Positions 27,025 to 36,394 of a stretch of DNA of 64,000 bases are shown piece after piece. The DNA is from Salinicola lusitanus (lineage in GTDB: Bacteria; Pseudomonadota; Gammaproteobacteria; Pseudomonadales; Halomonadaceae), in the NCBI RefSeq assembly GCF_003206045.1, contig NZ_PZJM01000004.1:195424-259423 (forward strand), read 5' to 3'. Position numbers and translations under genes: made by a program. Position 1 is the first letter of the stretch, and the number at the start of each line of letters is the position of its first letter. The notes below the pieces were generated by a model, which saw nothing but the letters and a program-made list of their open reading frames with translations, was not told the DNA's origin and made no database searches.

Positions 27025-29105
27025 ACGCGCTCAGCCAGTGGTTCGGTCAGCGCAAGTGGCCGGCAGACACGCAGTACAAGGTGCTCGCGGGCCCGGTACT
27101 GATCATCATGATATTGAGCATGATGATCCTGCCGTTGCCGCCATTCGCGCTCGATCTGTTCTTCACCTTCAACATCGCGCTGTCGATCATGGTGCTGCTG
27201 GTCAGCATGTTCACCGAGAAGCCGCTGGATTTCGCGGCTTTCCCGGCAGTGCTGCTGTTCTCGACGCTGCTGCGGCTGTCATTGAACGTGGCCTCGACCC
27301 GAGTGGTCCTGATGGAAGGGCACCAGGGCGGCGATGCCGCCGGCAAGGTGATCGAGGCCTTCGGCGAGTTCCTGATCGGGGGCAATTTTGCCGTCGGTCT
27401 GGTGGTGTTCCTGATTCTCGTCGTCATCAACTTCATGGTCATCACCAAGGGCGCCGGGCGTATCGCCGAAGTCGGGGCTCGCTTCACGCTGGATTCCATG
27501 CCAGGCAAGCAGATGGCGATCGATGCCGATCTCAACGCCGGTCTCATCGGTGAGGAAGAGGCGCGCAGGCGCCGCACCGAGATCAACCAGGAGTCGGAGT
27601 TCTACGGTTCCATGGATGGTGCGAGCAAGTTCGTCCGCGGTGATGCCATGGCCGGGCTTCTGATCATGGTCATCAACCTGATCGGCGGACTGATGATCGG
27701 CGTCGCCCAGCACGGCCTGCCCTTCGGCGAAGCCGTGAAGACCTACACCCTGCTGACCGTTGGCGACGGACTGGTTGCCCAGATTCCGGCGCTGGTGATC
27801 TCGACCGCGGCGGGTGTGACGGTGTCACGGGTCAATACCGACCAGGATGTCGGCCAGCAGTTGCTGAGCCAGTTGTTCAACAATCCGCGAGTGATGTTTC
27901 TCGCCGCCGGCGTGATGGGGCTGCTCGGCATGATCCCCGGCATGCCTAACGTCGTGTTCCTGCTGTTTGCCGTCGTGCTGGCGGCACTGGGGTGGTGGAT
28001 CCTGCGGCGTGAACAGGTCCAGGCGGTCCGCTCGGTGGAGGAGAGAGCGCCACCCGCGGTACAGGAGACGCCCGAGGCGAGCTGGGACGACGTGCAACTG
28101 GTCGACACCCTGGGGCTGGAGGTGGGGCATCGTCTGATCCCGCTGGTGGACCAGCGCCAGAAGGGAGAACTGCTCGGGCGAATCAAAAGCGTGCGCAAGA
28201 AGTTCGCCCAGGACGTCGGCTTTCTGCCGTCGGTGGTGCATATCCGCGACAATCTGGAACTAAACCCCAATGCGTACGTGATCACCCTGAAGGGGGTGGA
28301 AGTCGGGCGGGCGGAGGCGTTTCCGGGCAAGTGGCTAGCCATCGACCCGGGCCAGGTTTCCGGTGCCATCGAGGGCAGTCGTACCCAGGATCCGGCATTC
28401 GGGCTGACGGCTTACTGGATCGAGACGGCCCAGCGCGAGCGTGCCCAGATCTACGGCTATACCGTCGTCGATGCCAGTACGGTGATCGCGACGCATCTCA
28501 ATCACCTGCTGCACGAAAACGCCGGCGATATGCTGGGCCGGGCCGAGGTCCAGCAACTGCTGGACAAGGTTGCCGAGCATCAGAAATCGCTGGTGGAAGA
28601 CGTGGTACCCAAACTGCTGCCGCTGACGTCGCTCCAGCGCATTCTGCAGAACCTGCTGGCCGAGGATGTCCCGATTCGCGACATGCACACGATTCTCGAC
28701 GTGCTGGCGGAGTACGCCCCGCAGCAGTCGGATGCCAACGAACTGACCGCCCTGGTGCGGGTCGCGCTGGGTCGAGCGATCACCCAGCAGTGGTTCCCGG
28801 GGCGCGAATCGATGCATGTCATGAGTCTCGAACCCCGGCTGGAGCAGGTTCTCACCCAGGCGCTCAACAACGGCGGTGCGCTCGAGCCGGGGCTGGCCGA
28901 TACCCTGATGCAGCAGACGGCCGCCGCGGTCGAGCGCCAGCAGAGCCGGGACGAACCGACCGTGCTGGTGGTACAGCATGGATTGCGCGCGTTGCTGTCA
29001 CGCTTCCTGCGCCGCCAGATCAAGTCGCTGGTGGTGCTCTCGCAAGCCGAAATTCCGGACGATCGCAATCTGCGGGTCACCACCACCATTGGTGCGCCGC
29101 CATGA
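27021..29105 (+). CDS. flhA: flagellar biosynthesis protein FlhA
   Basis: The protein has 694 residues (E. coli 692). Seven or eight membrane helices fill the first half. The highly conserved FHIPEP region appears as RVVLMEGHQGGDAAGKVIEAFGEFLIGGNFAVG and ITKGAGRIAEVGARFTLDSMPGKQMAIDADL. The large cytoplasmic domain from about residue 355 forms the nonameric ring that docks chaperone-substrate complexes such as FliS-flagellin. It overlaps flhB upstream and flhE downstream by four bases each. Confidence 0.96.
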   Translation: MNALSQWFGQRKWPADTQYKVLAGPVLIIMILSMMILPLPPFALDLFFTFNIALSIMVLLVSMFTEKPLDFAAFPAVLLFSTLLRLSLNVASTRVVLMEGHQGGDAAGKVIEAFGEFLIGGNFAVGLVVFLILVVINFMVITKGAGRIAEVGARFTLDSMPGKQMAIDADLNAGLIGEEEARRRRTEINQESEFYGSMDGASKFVRGDAMAGLLIMVINLIGGLMIGVAQHGLPFGEAVKTYTLLTVGDGLVAQIPALVISTAAGVTVSRVNTDQDVGQQLLSQLFNNPRVMFLAAGVMGLLGMIPGMPNVVFLLFAVVLAALGWWILRREQVQAVRSVEERAPPAVQETPEASWDDVQLVDTLGLEVGHRLIPLVDQRQKGELLGRIKSVRKKFAQDVGFLPSVVHIRDNLELNPNAYVITLKGVEVGRAEAFPGKWLAIDPGQVSGAIEGSRTQDPAFGLTAYWIETAQRERAQIYGYTVVDASTVIATHLNHLLHENAGDMLGRAEVQQLLDKVAEHQKSLVEDVVPKLLPLTSLQRILQNLLAEDVPIRDMHTILDVLAEYAPQQSDANELTALVRVALGRAITQQWFPGRESMHVMSLEPRLEQVLTQALNNGGALEPGLADTLMQQTAAAVERQQSRDEPTVLVVQHGLRALLSRFLRRQIKSLVVLSQAEIPDDRNLRVTTTIGAPP

Positions 29106-29527
29106 ATCTTCGCCGCACGCTAGCGTCGTGGCGCATCGTGCTGGGTACTGTCGTCGCATGGCCCATCGCGTTGGCCTGGGCTGCCCAGGGAACCTGGGTG
29201 GCCCCACTGCCGGGTCAGACCGTGGTGATGTCGGAGCGTCCGCTGGCAGGCGTCGAGATCCAGCCGCCGCCCTCCCTCGGGGAGGCGAGGATCGATCGCG
29301 TTCGCTGGACGTTCCGTACCGATGCGCCTGCCCCGGCGCTGAAGGCCTGGCTATGCCAGCAGACGTTCTGCCTGCCGCTGGCCGGACGTCAGGGGGAAAC
29401 GCAGCACTTCTCGGGACGTTCCGCCGCCAGCCCGTTCCGGCTGCGGTTCCAGCTGCCGGTCAATGATCACGACGTCGACAGGGTGAGGGTCTCGGCCGGC
29501 CAATTGATCATCGATTATCGCGGGTGA
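29102..29527 (+). CDS. flhE: flagellar protein FlhE, periplasmic
   Basis: The protein has 141 residues. An N-terminal signal peptide ends near ALAWA-AQG. The mature part shows GTWVAPLPG, SERPLAGV, RWTFRTDAPAPALKAWLCQQTFCLPLAG and a final QLIIDYRG, close to E. coli FlhE, including the two Cys that can form a disulphide. FlhE limits proton leakage through the export gate in enterobacteria. It is translationally coupled to flhA (ATGA). FlhE is mostly found with the flhBAE arrangement of peritrichously flagellated gammaproteobacteria. Confidence 0.9.
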   Translation: MNLRRTLASWRIVLGTVVAWPIALAWAAQGTWVAPLPGQTVVMSERPLAGVEIQPPPSLGEARIDRVRWTFRTDAPAPALKAWLCQQTFCLPLAGRQGETQHFSGRSAASPFRLRFQLPVNDHDVDRVRVSAGQLIIDYRG

Positions 29528-29657
29528 CGCCGACAAACAACCGAAATAGCCGCCGGATAACGGGCAGTTTGCCGTCTTGGCTAGGCGTGCGGGCGGCATA
29601 ATGATGTCATTGGGTCATGCGTTTCGGTGACCGTGGGTTTTTGGACGAGGCCATTCG

Positions 29658-30356
29658 ATGTATACCGCACAAGGCAAAATCGATCAGCACGCAGTGATTG
29701 AGCAGTACTTGCCGATGGTGAGACGCCACGCGCTCTCCCTTCAAGTGCGCCTGCCCGCCAGCGTGGAGCTCGACGATCTCATCCAGGCCGGAATGCTGGG
29801 CCTGCTGGATGCCATGGGCCGTTACGACAATGCGCACGGCGCCAGCTTCTCGACCTATGCCAATCAGCGAATTCGCGGCGCGATGATCGATGAACTTCGC
29901 AGTCGTGACTGGATGCCACGGAGCGTGCGGCGCAGTGCCCGAGCCCTGGACCAGGCGGTGAGAAGGCTGGAGCAGCAACTCGGCCGCGCCCCGGAAGAGC
30001 GGGAGATAGCTCGCGAGATGGGAATATCCCGCGACGAATACCATCAACTGCTGACGGATGCCAACAACGGCTTTCTGCTGGCGTACGACGAGAGCGATAG
30101 CGAGAACGGCGTAACGGCGGTTTCCGAGGGGGGGCCGCCATCGCCGCTGGAGGCGCTCCTCGACGCGGATAACCGGGCCAACGTCATGGCGGCGATCGAT
30201 GCGCTGCCGGAACGCGAGAAACTGCTGCTGGGGCTCTATTATCAGGAGGAGCTCAACCTGAAAGAGATCGGTGCCGTGCTCGGCGTCAGTGAGTCCCGGG
30301 TCTGCCAACTGCACAGCCAGGCGGTTGCCCGGCTGAGAAGTCGGCTCAATCACTGA
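29658..30356 (+). CDS. fliA: flagellar sigma factor sigma28
   Basis: The protein has 232 residues. Region 2 shows VELDDLIQAGMLGLLDAMGRYD, FSTYANQRIRGAMIDELRSRDWMPRSVRR; region 3 shows LGRAPEEREIAREMGIS; region 4 has the helix-turn-helix LNLKEIGAVLGVSESRVCQLHSQAVARLR. This is the exact domain set of FliA. It directs RNA polymerase to TAAA-N15-GCCGATAA promoters, of which this window has nine candidates. An upstream CATAAT at 29597-29602 could be the -10 of an FlhDC-dependent promoter; no good -35 accompanies it, which is normal for activator-dependent promoters. flgM is not in the window. Confidence 0.96.
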   Translation: MYTAQGKIDQHAVIEQYLPMVRRHALSLQVRLPASVELDDLIQAGMLGLLDAMGRYDNAHGASFSTYANQRIRGAMIDELRSRDWMPRSVRRSARALDQAVRRLEQQLGRAPEEREIAREMGISRDEYHQLLTDANNGFLLAYDESDSENGVTAVSEGGPPSPLEALLDADNRANVMAAIDALPEREKLLLGLYYQEELNLKEIGAVLGVSESRVCQLHSQAVARLRSRLNH

Positions 30357-30417
30357 TCGGATCCCGGTCGGCCGAGAAGCCGGGATAACTCTGCGCCGCC
30401 GGCGCTGACAGACTCAT

Positions 30418-30454
30418 CGACCCGGGGACGGTCACCGTGACCGCTCCCGGGTCG
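30418..30454. terminator. 37-bp near-perfect palindrome between convergent fliA and pqiC
   Basis: Two 18-base arms, beginning CGACCCGGG and ending CCCGGGTCG, pair with two mismatches around a single central base. A second short dyad, ATCCCGG/CCGGGAT, lies at 30361-30386. There is no T run on either side, so this is probably a stem that ends or protects both convergent transcripts rather than a canonical terminator. Confidence 0.5.
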
Positions 30455-30496
30455 ACGCCACTCAATGTCCGAACGGGCCCCTCGAACTGGCGCCCG

Positions 30497-31117
30497 TCAA
30501 TCCGCGGATGGCGCCGCGCGAACCGACGCCGCGACCTGCCGCGCCACCTCCTTCCACACCGCACCCAACGCGCGCACCAGCGCCGGATAGCCGTCATTCT
30601 CCAGTGGCCGGGTCACGTCGAAATGGCGTTGCATCACCAGCCGGTTACCGTCGTGGAGTTGCCACTCCCCGGAGGCCACGGCGCGACCGTCGTAGCGTCC
30701 CTGGAACTGATCGACGCTCAGCGATAGCCGCTGCGCCCCGGCGCCGCCCTGAGCCGAGCTGACGACCGTCACGCCCGGCAGCTCGGCAGACAGCGACTGG
30801 CGCAACTGGCGTGTCAACTGGTGGCCCAGCTCTTCGGCCCACAGATTCTGATTGGCGGCATTGAGCTCGATATCGCTGGTCTGCATCACGATGCCTTCCT
30901 GATCGAGATAGCTGGCCACCTCGACCGGGCTGACGCTGAGTTGCCGATTCCCGGAGATCGACGACGTTGGCGACGACGGCGGACTCTCGACCTCCGGCAG
31001 GGTATAGCGATTGGTTGGTGTCGATTGCGCGGCACAACCCGCCAGGGCCGCGGTCGCGATCATCAGCAGGGTCATGGCGCCGAACTGGCGCCAGCGGAAC
31101 ATGAGTGAGGCCATCAT
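30497..31117 (-). CDS. pqiC: PqiC, outer-membrane lipoprotein of the Pqi lipid transport system
   Basis: The protein has 206 residues. The lipobox LAGC puts the lipidated Cys at residue 28. The body has the ABC-transport auxiliary lipoprotein fold: NRYTLPEV, LSVSPVEVASYLDQEGIVMQTSDIELNAANQNLWAEEL, and a C-terminal SGEWQL..GN segment. PqiC forms an outer-membrane ring that meets the PqiB tunnel. The ATGA overlap with pqiB and the order pqiA-pqiB-pqiC support the assignment. Confidence 0.92.
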   Translation of the reverse strand: MMASLMFRWRQFGAMTLLMIATAALAGCAAQSTPTNRYTLPEVESPPSSPTSSISGNRQLSVSPVEVASYLDQEGIVMQTSDIELNAANQNLWAEELGHQLTRQLRQSLSAELPGVTVVSSAQGGAGAQRLSLSVDQFQGRYDGRAVASGEWQLHDGNRLVMQRHFDVTRPLENDGYPALVRALGAVWKEVARQVAASVRAAPSAD

Positions 31118-32766
31118 TGGGGAGCTCTCGGCACAGGGTCGGTTTGGACTTCGCGATCGAAGATCAGCGCATTGGGCTGCTCGCGAAGAGTCTTGGCCAC
31201 CGGCTGCAGATCGCGCATCAATATTTCCAGCTGCTTGAGGGTGTCATTCAACTGACGGTACCCCGAGGAGCCGGCAGAGAAGCCGTTCAGCGTATTCTGC
31301 AATTCCTGGAGCGTGTCGTTGAGACTGCCCGGTAGCTGTTGCGTCGCGGGGTCGGAGACGATGGCATTGACCGATTCGGCGATCTGACGCACCTGCTCCA
31401 GCGTCTGCTGAGAGGTCTGCATTGTCTGATCCAGGCGGTCGAGAATCGGCTCGACTTGCAGATTGTTGAGCTTGTCCAGCAGGTTCGAGATCTTCTGTTC
31501 GATCTGCGCGAAACCACCGGAAACGGTCGGGAACACGGGCTTGCCGTCGAACGTCAGCGGCTTGTAGGGATCGGCGTCCTGGCTGAAGTTGAGATCGACG
31601 AACAGTGCACCGGTCAGCAGGTTGCCGGCCTTGAGCGTGGCGCGCAGCCCGAGGTCCTTGAACATCTTCTCGAAGCGCTGACGCACTTCTTGATCGTCGA
31701 TATTCTTGTTGATGTCCTCGCCGCTCTCCAGTCGCTGAGGTTCGATCCGGATCAGCACCGGAATCGCGAACTGGTTGAGACCGTCCGGTTGCGGGGCGGT
31801 GAAGTGCCACGGAACCGCGACGACGGTACCGACGCGCACGCCGCGATACTCCACCGGCGCGCCGCGACTGAGCCCTCTAACGGTGTCATCGACCAGCAGG
31901 ACATATTCGATGTACTGGTCATAGGTTCCCTCGCGCGCACTCTCCTCGCTGTTGTAGAGGGTGTAGGTCGCGTCCTGCTTGGCCGGACCGCCCCGGGTCA
32001 CGTCCTCCGGCACGCCGAAGGTGACGCCGCCGCTGATCAACGTCTCGAACGAGTCCAGGTTGACGTTCACCCCCTCCGAATCCAACTGCACGTCGATGCC
32101 GGAAGAGCTCCAGAAACGCGTGGTATCGGTCACCAGACTGTCGTAGGGAGACTGGATGAAGATGCGGTGGCGCATCTCCCGTTTCTCGGGGTCGAAATCG
32201 GTACTCTCCACGCGACCGACGGTATAGCCCTGGTAGGTGACCGGATCGCCGGCGCTGAGCGAATTGCCGACCTGACTCACCAGGTTGATCCTGAGTCCAG
32301 GGGCATCCGGCGGTGCGACCGGCGGCTGTTCGAGGACATCGAAGCTGTCCTGAGCTTCATCGCTCTTGCCCGGCGCGAGCTGGATGTAAGCGCCGGACAG
32401 CACGGTATTGAGACCGCTGATGCCCTCGCGCCCGATGCGTGGCTTGACCACCCAGAAGCGCGTCTCGGCATTGAGCATTCGCGCCGCGTCGTTGGACATG
32501 CGCGCCGTGACCACGGTGTGTGACAAGTCGTCGGACAGGCGGACGGCCTCGACATGGCCGACTTCGACATTGCGCGTCTTGATCAGGGTCTTGCCGGCCT
32601 CTATGCCCTCGGCGTTGTCCATGTTCAGCGTGATCAACGGCCCTCGGCTGGAAATGTTGTCCCACACCATCCAGGCACCGATCAGCGCCGCCAGTAGAGG
32701 CACTATCCAGATCGGCGAGAGTCGCGATTGCGACACCCGTTTGGCGCGTTGCATCGAATCAGGCAT
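31114..32766 (-). CDS. pqiB: PqiB, MCE-domain periplasmic tunnel protein
   Basis: The protein has 550 residues. One N-terminal membrane helix (about residues 18-36) precedes three MCE domains (first at about 40-140 with GPLITLNMDNAEGIEAGKTLIKTRNVEVG, second near 160-265, third near 285-400). A C-terminal helical region (about 415-510, with LLDKLNNLQVEPILDRLDQTMQ) forms the long coiled tube. Pqi bridges inner and outer membranes and is thought to move lipids; it is linked to envelope stress. It overlaps pqiA by 8 bp and pqiC by 4 bp. Confidence 0.94.
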   Translation of the reverse strand: MPDSMQRAKRVSQSRLSPIWIVPLLAALIGAWMVWDNISSRGPLITLNMDNAEGIEAGKTLIKTRNVEVGHVEAVRLSDDLSHTVVTARMSNDAARMLNAETRFWVVKPRIGREGISGLNTVLSGAYIQLAPGKSDEAQDSFDVLEQPPVAPPDAPGLRINLVSQVGNSLSAGDPVTYQGYTVGRVESTDFDPEKREMRHRIFIQSPYDSLVTDTTRFWSSSGIDVQLDSEGVNVNLDSFETLISGGVTFGVPEDVTRGGPAKQDATYTLYNSEESAREGTYDQYIEYVLLVDDTVRGLSRGAPVEYRGVRVGTVVAVPWHFTAPQPDGLNQFAIPVLIRIEPQRLESGEDINKNIDDQEVRQRFEKMFKDLGLRATLKAGNLLTGALFVDLNFSQDADPYKPLTFDGKPVFPTVSGGFAQIEQKISNLLDKLNNLQVEPILDRLDQTMQTSQQTLEQVRQIAESVNAIVSDPATQQLPGSLNDTLQELQNTLNGFSAGSSGYRQLNDTLKQLEILMRDLQPVAKTLREQPNALIFDREVQTDPVPRAPQ

Positions 32767-34126
32767 CGTCGGCTTCCTTGACGGGCGAGTAGGGTGACTG
32801 GCGTTTGAGCGCGGCCGGCATGTGGGGCTGCATGTTGCGCGCGTCCCAGATCAGGCGTGGGTCGAAGCTGATCGCGGCCAGCATGGTAATGATGACCACC
32901 GCGGAAAAGGCGAGCGCCGCCGGGCCTGGCGTGATCGCCAGCAGCGATCCGGCATGGACCAGGGACACCAGAATGGCGACCACGAAGACGTCGATCATCG
33001 ACCAGCGCCCGATCAGTTCGGTGATCCGGTACAGCTTCTGGCGCTTGTGCTTGAATTCGGATTCACCGCTGCGCCGGACTGTAATGCAGAGCCAGCCGAG
33101 TGCGAAGACCTTGCCGATCGGCACCACGACACTGGCGGTGAAAATGACCAGCGCGATGGGCCAGTCGCCGTGGCCGAGAAAGATCATGACGCCGCCAATG
33201 ATGGTCGAGGGCGTTTCGTTGCCCAGCGACGTCGTGGTCATGATCGGGTAGAGATTGGCGGGGATATAGCAGAGTGTCGCCGCGATCAGCAGCGCCCAGG
33301 TCTTCTGCAGACTGTGAGGGCTCCGGAAGCGTAGCGGCTCGCCACAGCGCTGGCAGCGCCCGCGCCCGAAATGGCCGAGGCGATTGACCAGGCCGCAGGT
33401 CGGGCAACCGGTGAGCTTCTGTTCGGCGGCCGGCTGGCCCGGTCGGCACCCCTCGGGGGCGAGCGGCTCACCCACCAGCGAGAACCACATCCAGTCGGTG
33501 TCGATGGAGCGTGTGGTCAGCAGCAGCAGCAGGGCATAGACGCAGAACGCCCAGAACGACAGGCCCAGGTCGACGGATGCCATGCCGGCGATCTTGATCA
33601 GGCTGACGAGGGCGCCGATGACGAACACGTCCGCCATCATCCAGGGGCCTAGATGGGAGAGCGCGCGAGCGATGCGGTAGCTCCGCGGCAGCGGACGTCG
33701 TTGCAGGAGGCCGAGGTGCAGCCAGACGACGGCGAGGAGATAGACCGTGGGCAGCACCACGACCGTCAGCAGGACCAGCATGCCGACGAACGGCTCGTGG
33801 AATCTGACGAGACTGGCGGAGGTGTCGACGAGATGAATGGCATTGCTGACCCCGCGCGCTTCGAAACTGATGAACGGGAAGTAGAGCGCCGCCGCCAACG
33901 CCATCAAGGCGCTGATGGCAAATGCCAGGCTGCGCTCGGCGGGGCGAAAATGTCGGTGGCTGAGTGTGTGACCACAGCGTGGGCAACTGGCTCGCTCACC
34001 CGGATGCAGAGGCGGCAGGGCGACCAGTAGATCGCATTCGTGGCAGGCACGAAGACGACGACGCGTCCGTCGAGGCGTCAGGAAACTCGTCTTGTCGATG
34101 TCAGAGTCACTCTTGCCTGCTGCCAA
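32759..34126 (-). CDS. pqiA: PqiA, inner-membrane protein of the Pqi system
   Basis: The protein has 455 residues in two homologous PqiA domains, each preceded by a zinc-ribbon-like pair of CxxC motifs: CHEC...CPRCG near residue 30 and CPTCG...CQRCG near residue 245. Each domain has four membrane helices. Conserved blocks such as LYFPFIS and ANLYPIM, and LGPWMMADVFVIGALVSLIKIA and IGRWSMIDVFVVAILVSLVHAG, show the internal duplication clearly. The predicted start is a TTG at 34126, with no nearby ATG or GTG in frame, so the true start is uncertain. Confidence 0.92.
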   Translation of the reverse strand: MAAGKSDSDIDKTSFLTPRRTRRRLRACHECDLLVALPPLHPGERASCPRCGHTLSHRHFRPAERSLAFAISALMALAAALYFPFISFEARGVSNAIHLVDTSASLVRFHEPFVGMLVLLTVVVLPTVYLLAVVWLHLGLLQRRPLPRSYRIARALSHLGPWMMADVFVIGALVSLIKIAGMASVDLGLSFWAFCVYALLLLLTTRSIDTDWMWFSLVGEPLAPEGCRPGQPAAEQKLTGCPTCGLVNRLGHFGRGRCQRCGEPLRFRSPHSLQKTWALLIAATLCYIPANLYPIMTTTSLGNETPSTIIGGVMIFLGHGDWPIALVIFTASVVVPIGKVFALGWLCITVRRSGESEFKHKRQKLYRITELIGRWSMIDVFVVAILVSLVHAGSLLAITPGPAALAFSAVVIITMLAAISFDPRLIWDARNMQPHMPAALKRQSPYSPVKEADDA

Positions 34127-34423
34127 AGCCGTACCCGATGCGAAAGCTGGATGAAAGGCGTACCACGCTGCTTGATGTCAGCATGTTACTGGAATACATA
34201 CGTCCGTGCATGTTTGTTGGATGCACTCGAAGACGCTGGCGTCGTTGTCGAAAAGTCATGATAGTTCAGCCGCTTGGATACTATAGTAGGCTAAGGCCGT
34301 TTTGCCGAAGAAGCACAATCGCTTACCTGGGCGGCAGAGGCGTTCTCCGGAGCGCAGCCGGGCGCTCTGTCGTTGCCCCGCCACCGGCTGTCGGGGCCTT
34401 ACGAACATAGGGGAGATCCTAAC

Positions 34424-35398
34424 GTGTGGATGGCGCTGGCGGCCATTGTGGCCGGACTCGTGGTACTGGTGTGGAGTGCCGACCGATTCGTGGATGGCGC
34501 CGCGGCGACGGCTCGTCATCTGGGGCTCCCGCCACTATTGATCGGCATGGTGGTGATCGGTTTCGGCACCTCGGCTCCGGAGCTGATGGTATCGGCGCTG
34601 GCAGCCGTCCAGGGCAATCCCGGCCTGGCGCTGGGGAACGCCTACGGCTCGAACATTACCAATATCGCCCTGATCGTAGGGCTGGTGGCGGTGATCAGCC
34701 CGCTGACTGTGCACTCTCAGGTGATCCGCCAGGAGTTGCCAGTGCTTGGGGGGGTGACGCTGATTTCGCTCTGGTGCCTGCATGACGGCGTGATCTCCCG
34801 CGTCGATGCGGTCCTCCTGCTGGCACTGCTCTTCGGTTTCCTTGGCTACAGCATCTGGCGGGCCCGCAGTACCCACGGCGATGCGCTGGAGACCGATGTC
34901 GAGGCGCATGCGGCAGCAGACGCCATGTCGCTGAAGCGCGGCGTGGTCTGGACGCTGGTCGGCTTGCTGATGCTGATCGTCAGTTCGCGCTTTCTGGTCT
35001 GGGGCGCGGTCACGGTCGCCGAGGCGTTCGGGGTTAGCGATCTGGTCATCGGGCTGACGGTGGTCGCCATCGGCACCTCGCTGCCGGAGCTTGCGTCTTC
35101 CATCAGTGCGGTACGCAAGAACGAGCACGACCTGGTGATCGGCAACGTGGTGGGCTCCAACCTGTTCAACACCCTGGCGGTCGTCGGCCTGGCCGGCGTG
35201 ATACACCCCATCGACGTCGATCCCGACGTGCTGGTCCGGGATTGGCCGGTCATGGCGGCACTGACGCTGGCGCTGCTGGTGTTCGGCATCGGCATCAAGG
35301 GGCAGGGCCGCATCAATCGGCTGGAAGGTGCGGTGTTGCTACTCAGTTTCGTGGCCTACACCACGTGGCTGGTCTACAGCGTGATCGGCACGCGCTAG
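34424..35398 (+). CDS. YrbG-like calcium/sodium antiporter
   Basis: The protein has 324 residues (E. coli YrbG 325). Ten or so membrane helices form two inverted halves, each with the alpha-repeat of the cation/Ca2+ exchanger family: VVIGFGTSAPELMVS near residue 45 and VVAIGTSLPELASS near residue 215, both with the ion-coordinating Glu. GNAYGSNITNIALI and GNVVGSNLFNTLAVVG are the paired second motifs. It likely exchanges Na+ and Ca2+ across the inner membrane; direction and ion are inferred. The GTG start at 34424 has GGGAG 8 bases upstream. It is divergent from pqiA. The usual yrbG-lpt neighbours are absent here. Confidence 0.88.
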   Translation: MWMALAAIVAGLVVLVWSADRFVDGAAATARHLGLPPLLIGMVVIGFGTSAPELMVSALAAVQGNPGLALGNAYGSNITNIALIVGLVAVISPLTVHSQVIRQELPVLGGVTLISLWCLHDGVISRVDAVLLLALLFGFLGYSIWRARSTHGDALETDVEAHAAADAMSLKRGVVWTLVGLLMLIVSSRFLVWGAVTVAEAFGVSDLVIGLTVVAIGTSLPELASSISAVRKNEHDLVIGNVVGSNLFNTLAVVGLAGVIHPIDVDPDVLVRDWPVMAALTLALLVFGIGIKGQGRINRLEGAVLLLSFVAYTTWLVYSVIGTR

Positions 35399-35423
35399 AC
35401 CATCGACTCGGGCCGCCCGACCC

Positions 35424-36365
35424 TCATGGCTGGGCGTGCCACGGCGCCAACCCGCTCAGCGCTTGCTGGAGCGGTACCAGATCGTCACAGCAGGCCGGGG
35501 CATGGGACTGGTGATCGATACGTATGCACTCGCGGTCGGGGAAGGTCGCCTCGAGATGATCGATCCAGGGGCGTTGCTCCTCGCGCCAGTTGGCGAGCCA
35601 TTGGCTGTCGATCTCGGCAGGCAGGCACTTGTTGATGACCACGGCGCCGACGTGCAACCCGTGACTCTCGAGAAGTTGGCGGGTGCGTGTGGTTTCCAGT
35701 GCCGGCAGCCGTTCCGGGTTGGCGACCAGGATCACCGCCGAGTGCGCGGGACAGGTCAGGTGCTCGCGGGCGGCGGCGAGACGCCCGCGGCGGCGCATCA
35801 GCGTCTCCTGGATGGGATCGTCGACGACCTCGCCGTCGCCTAGCCACGCCTTGTAGTCGCTGCGTACCTTGCGGCGGCGCTGCATCAATCCCTCCACCCA
35901 GGCGCCCATGATCTCGGGCAGCGCCAGTAGACGTACCGTGTGCCCGCCGGGCGCGGTGTCGAAGATCAGTCGATCGTACGCGTCGCCGGTATCCAGCAAC
36001 AGGCCCACCAGGGCATCGAACAGGGCGGCTTCCTCGGTGCCGGGAGCATGTCGTGCGAGGTCGAGCTGGCGAAACACGGTTTCGCTGCGTTCGCCGCTGA
36101 CCAGGGGGCGCAGCGTGGCCTTGACCTGCTCCAGGTAGCGTTGCGTCTCGTGATCGGGATCGAGCTCGACGACGTCGAGACCGGCCCGCATGCGCGTTGG
36201 ACTCGGCCCCGGCGAGCGCCCGAACAGATCCGCCAGATTGTGGGCCGGGTCTGTGGAGACCAGCAGGGTCCGCCAGCCGGCCGCCGCGCAGCTCAAGGCA
36301 TAGGCGGTGGCGCAACTGGTCTTGCCGACGCCGCCCTTGCCGCCGAAGAAAAGGCTCTTGGCCAT
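35424..36365 (-). CDS. ArsA/Get3-family ATPase
   Basis: The protein has 313 residues and a single ATPase domain. The deviant P-loop is FFGGKGGVGKTSCAT at residues 7-21, followed by VSTDPAHNLADLFG (switch I) and FDTAPGGHTVRLL (switch II). Arsenical-pump ArsA is a double-domain protein of about 580 residues, and no arsB, arsD or arsR lies nearby, so arsenite export is unlikely. The ATG at 36365 has AAGGA 7 bases upstream. The gene follows a small Cys-Cys-ending gene and cstA on the same strand, and this conserved grouping suggests a role around that transporter. It could target membrane proteins or energise a partner; the substrate is unknown. Confidence 0.85.
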   Translation of the reverse strand: MAKSLFFGGKGGVGKTSCATAYALSCAAAGWRTLLVSTDPAHNLADLFGRSPGPSPTRMRAGLDVVELDPDHETQRYLEQVKATLRPLVSGERSETVFRQLDLARHAPGTEEAALFDALVGLLLDTGDAYDRLIFDTAPGGHTVRLLALPEIMGAWVEGLMQRRRKVRSDYKAWLGDGEVVDDPIQETLMRRRGRLAAAREHLTCPAHSAVILVANPERLPALETTRTRQLLESHGLHVGAVVINKCLPAEIDSQWLANWREEQRPWIDHLEATFPDRECIRIDHQSHAPACCDDLVPLQQALSGLAPWHAQP

Positions 36366-36394
36366 GCGGGGTTCCTTGTGCGACATGCGCCCGC

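Noticed and set aside
30357-30496. Small gene between fliA and pqiC
   Set aside because: The region is dominated by two dyads and the only frames run antisense out of the flanking genes.
35424-36365. Arsenite efflux ATPase
   Set aside because: The protein is single-domain and no arsB, arsD, arsR or arsC gene is nearby; the family also contains Get3-like targeting factors.
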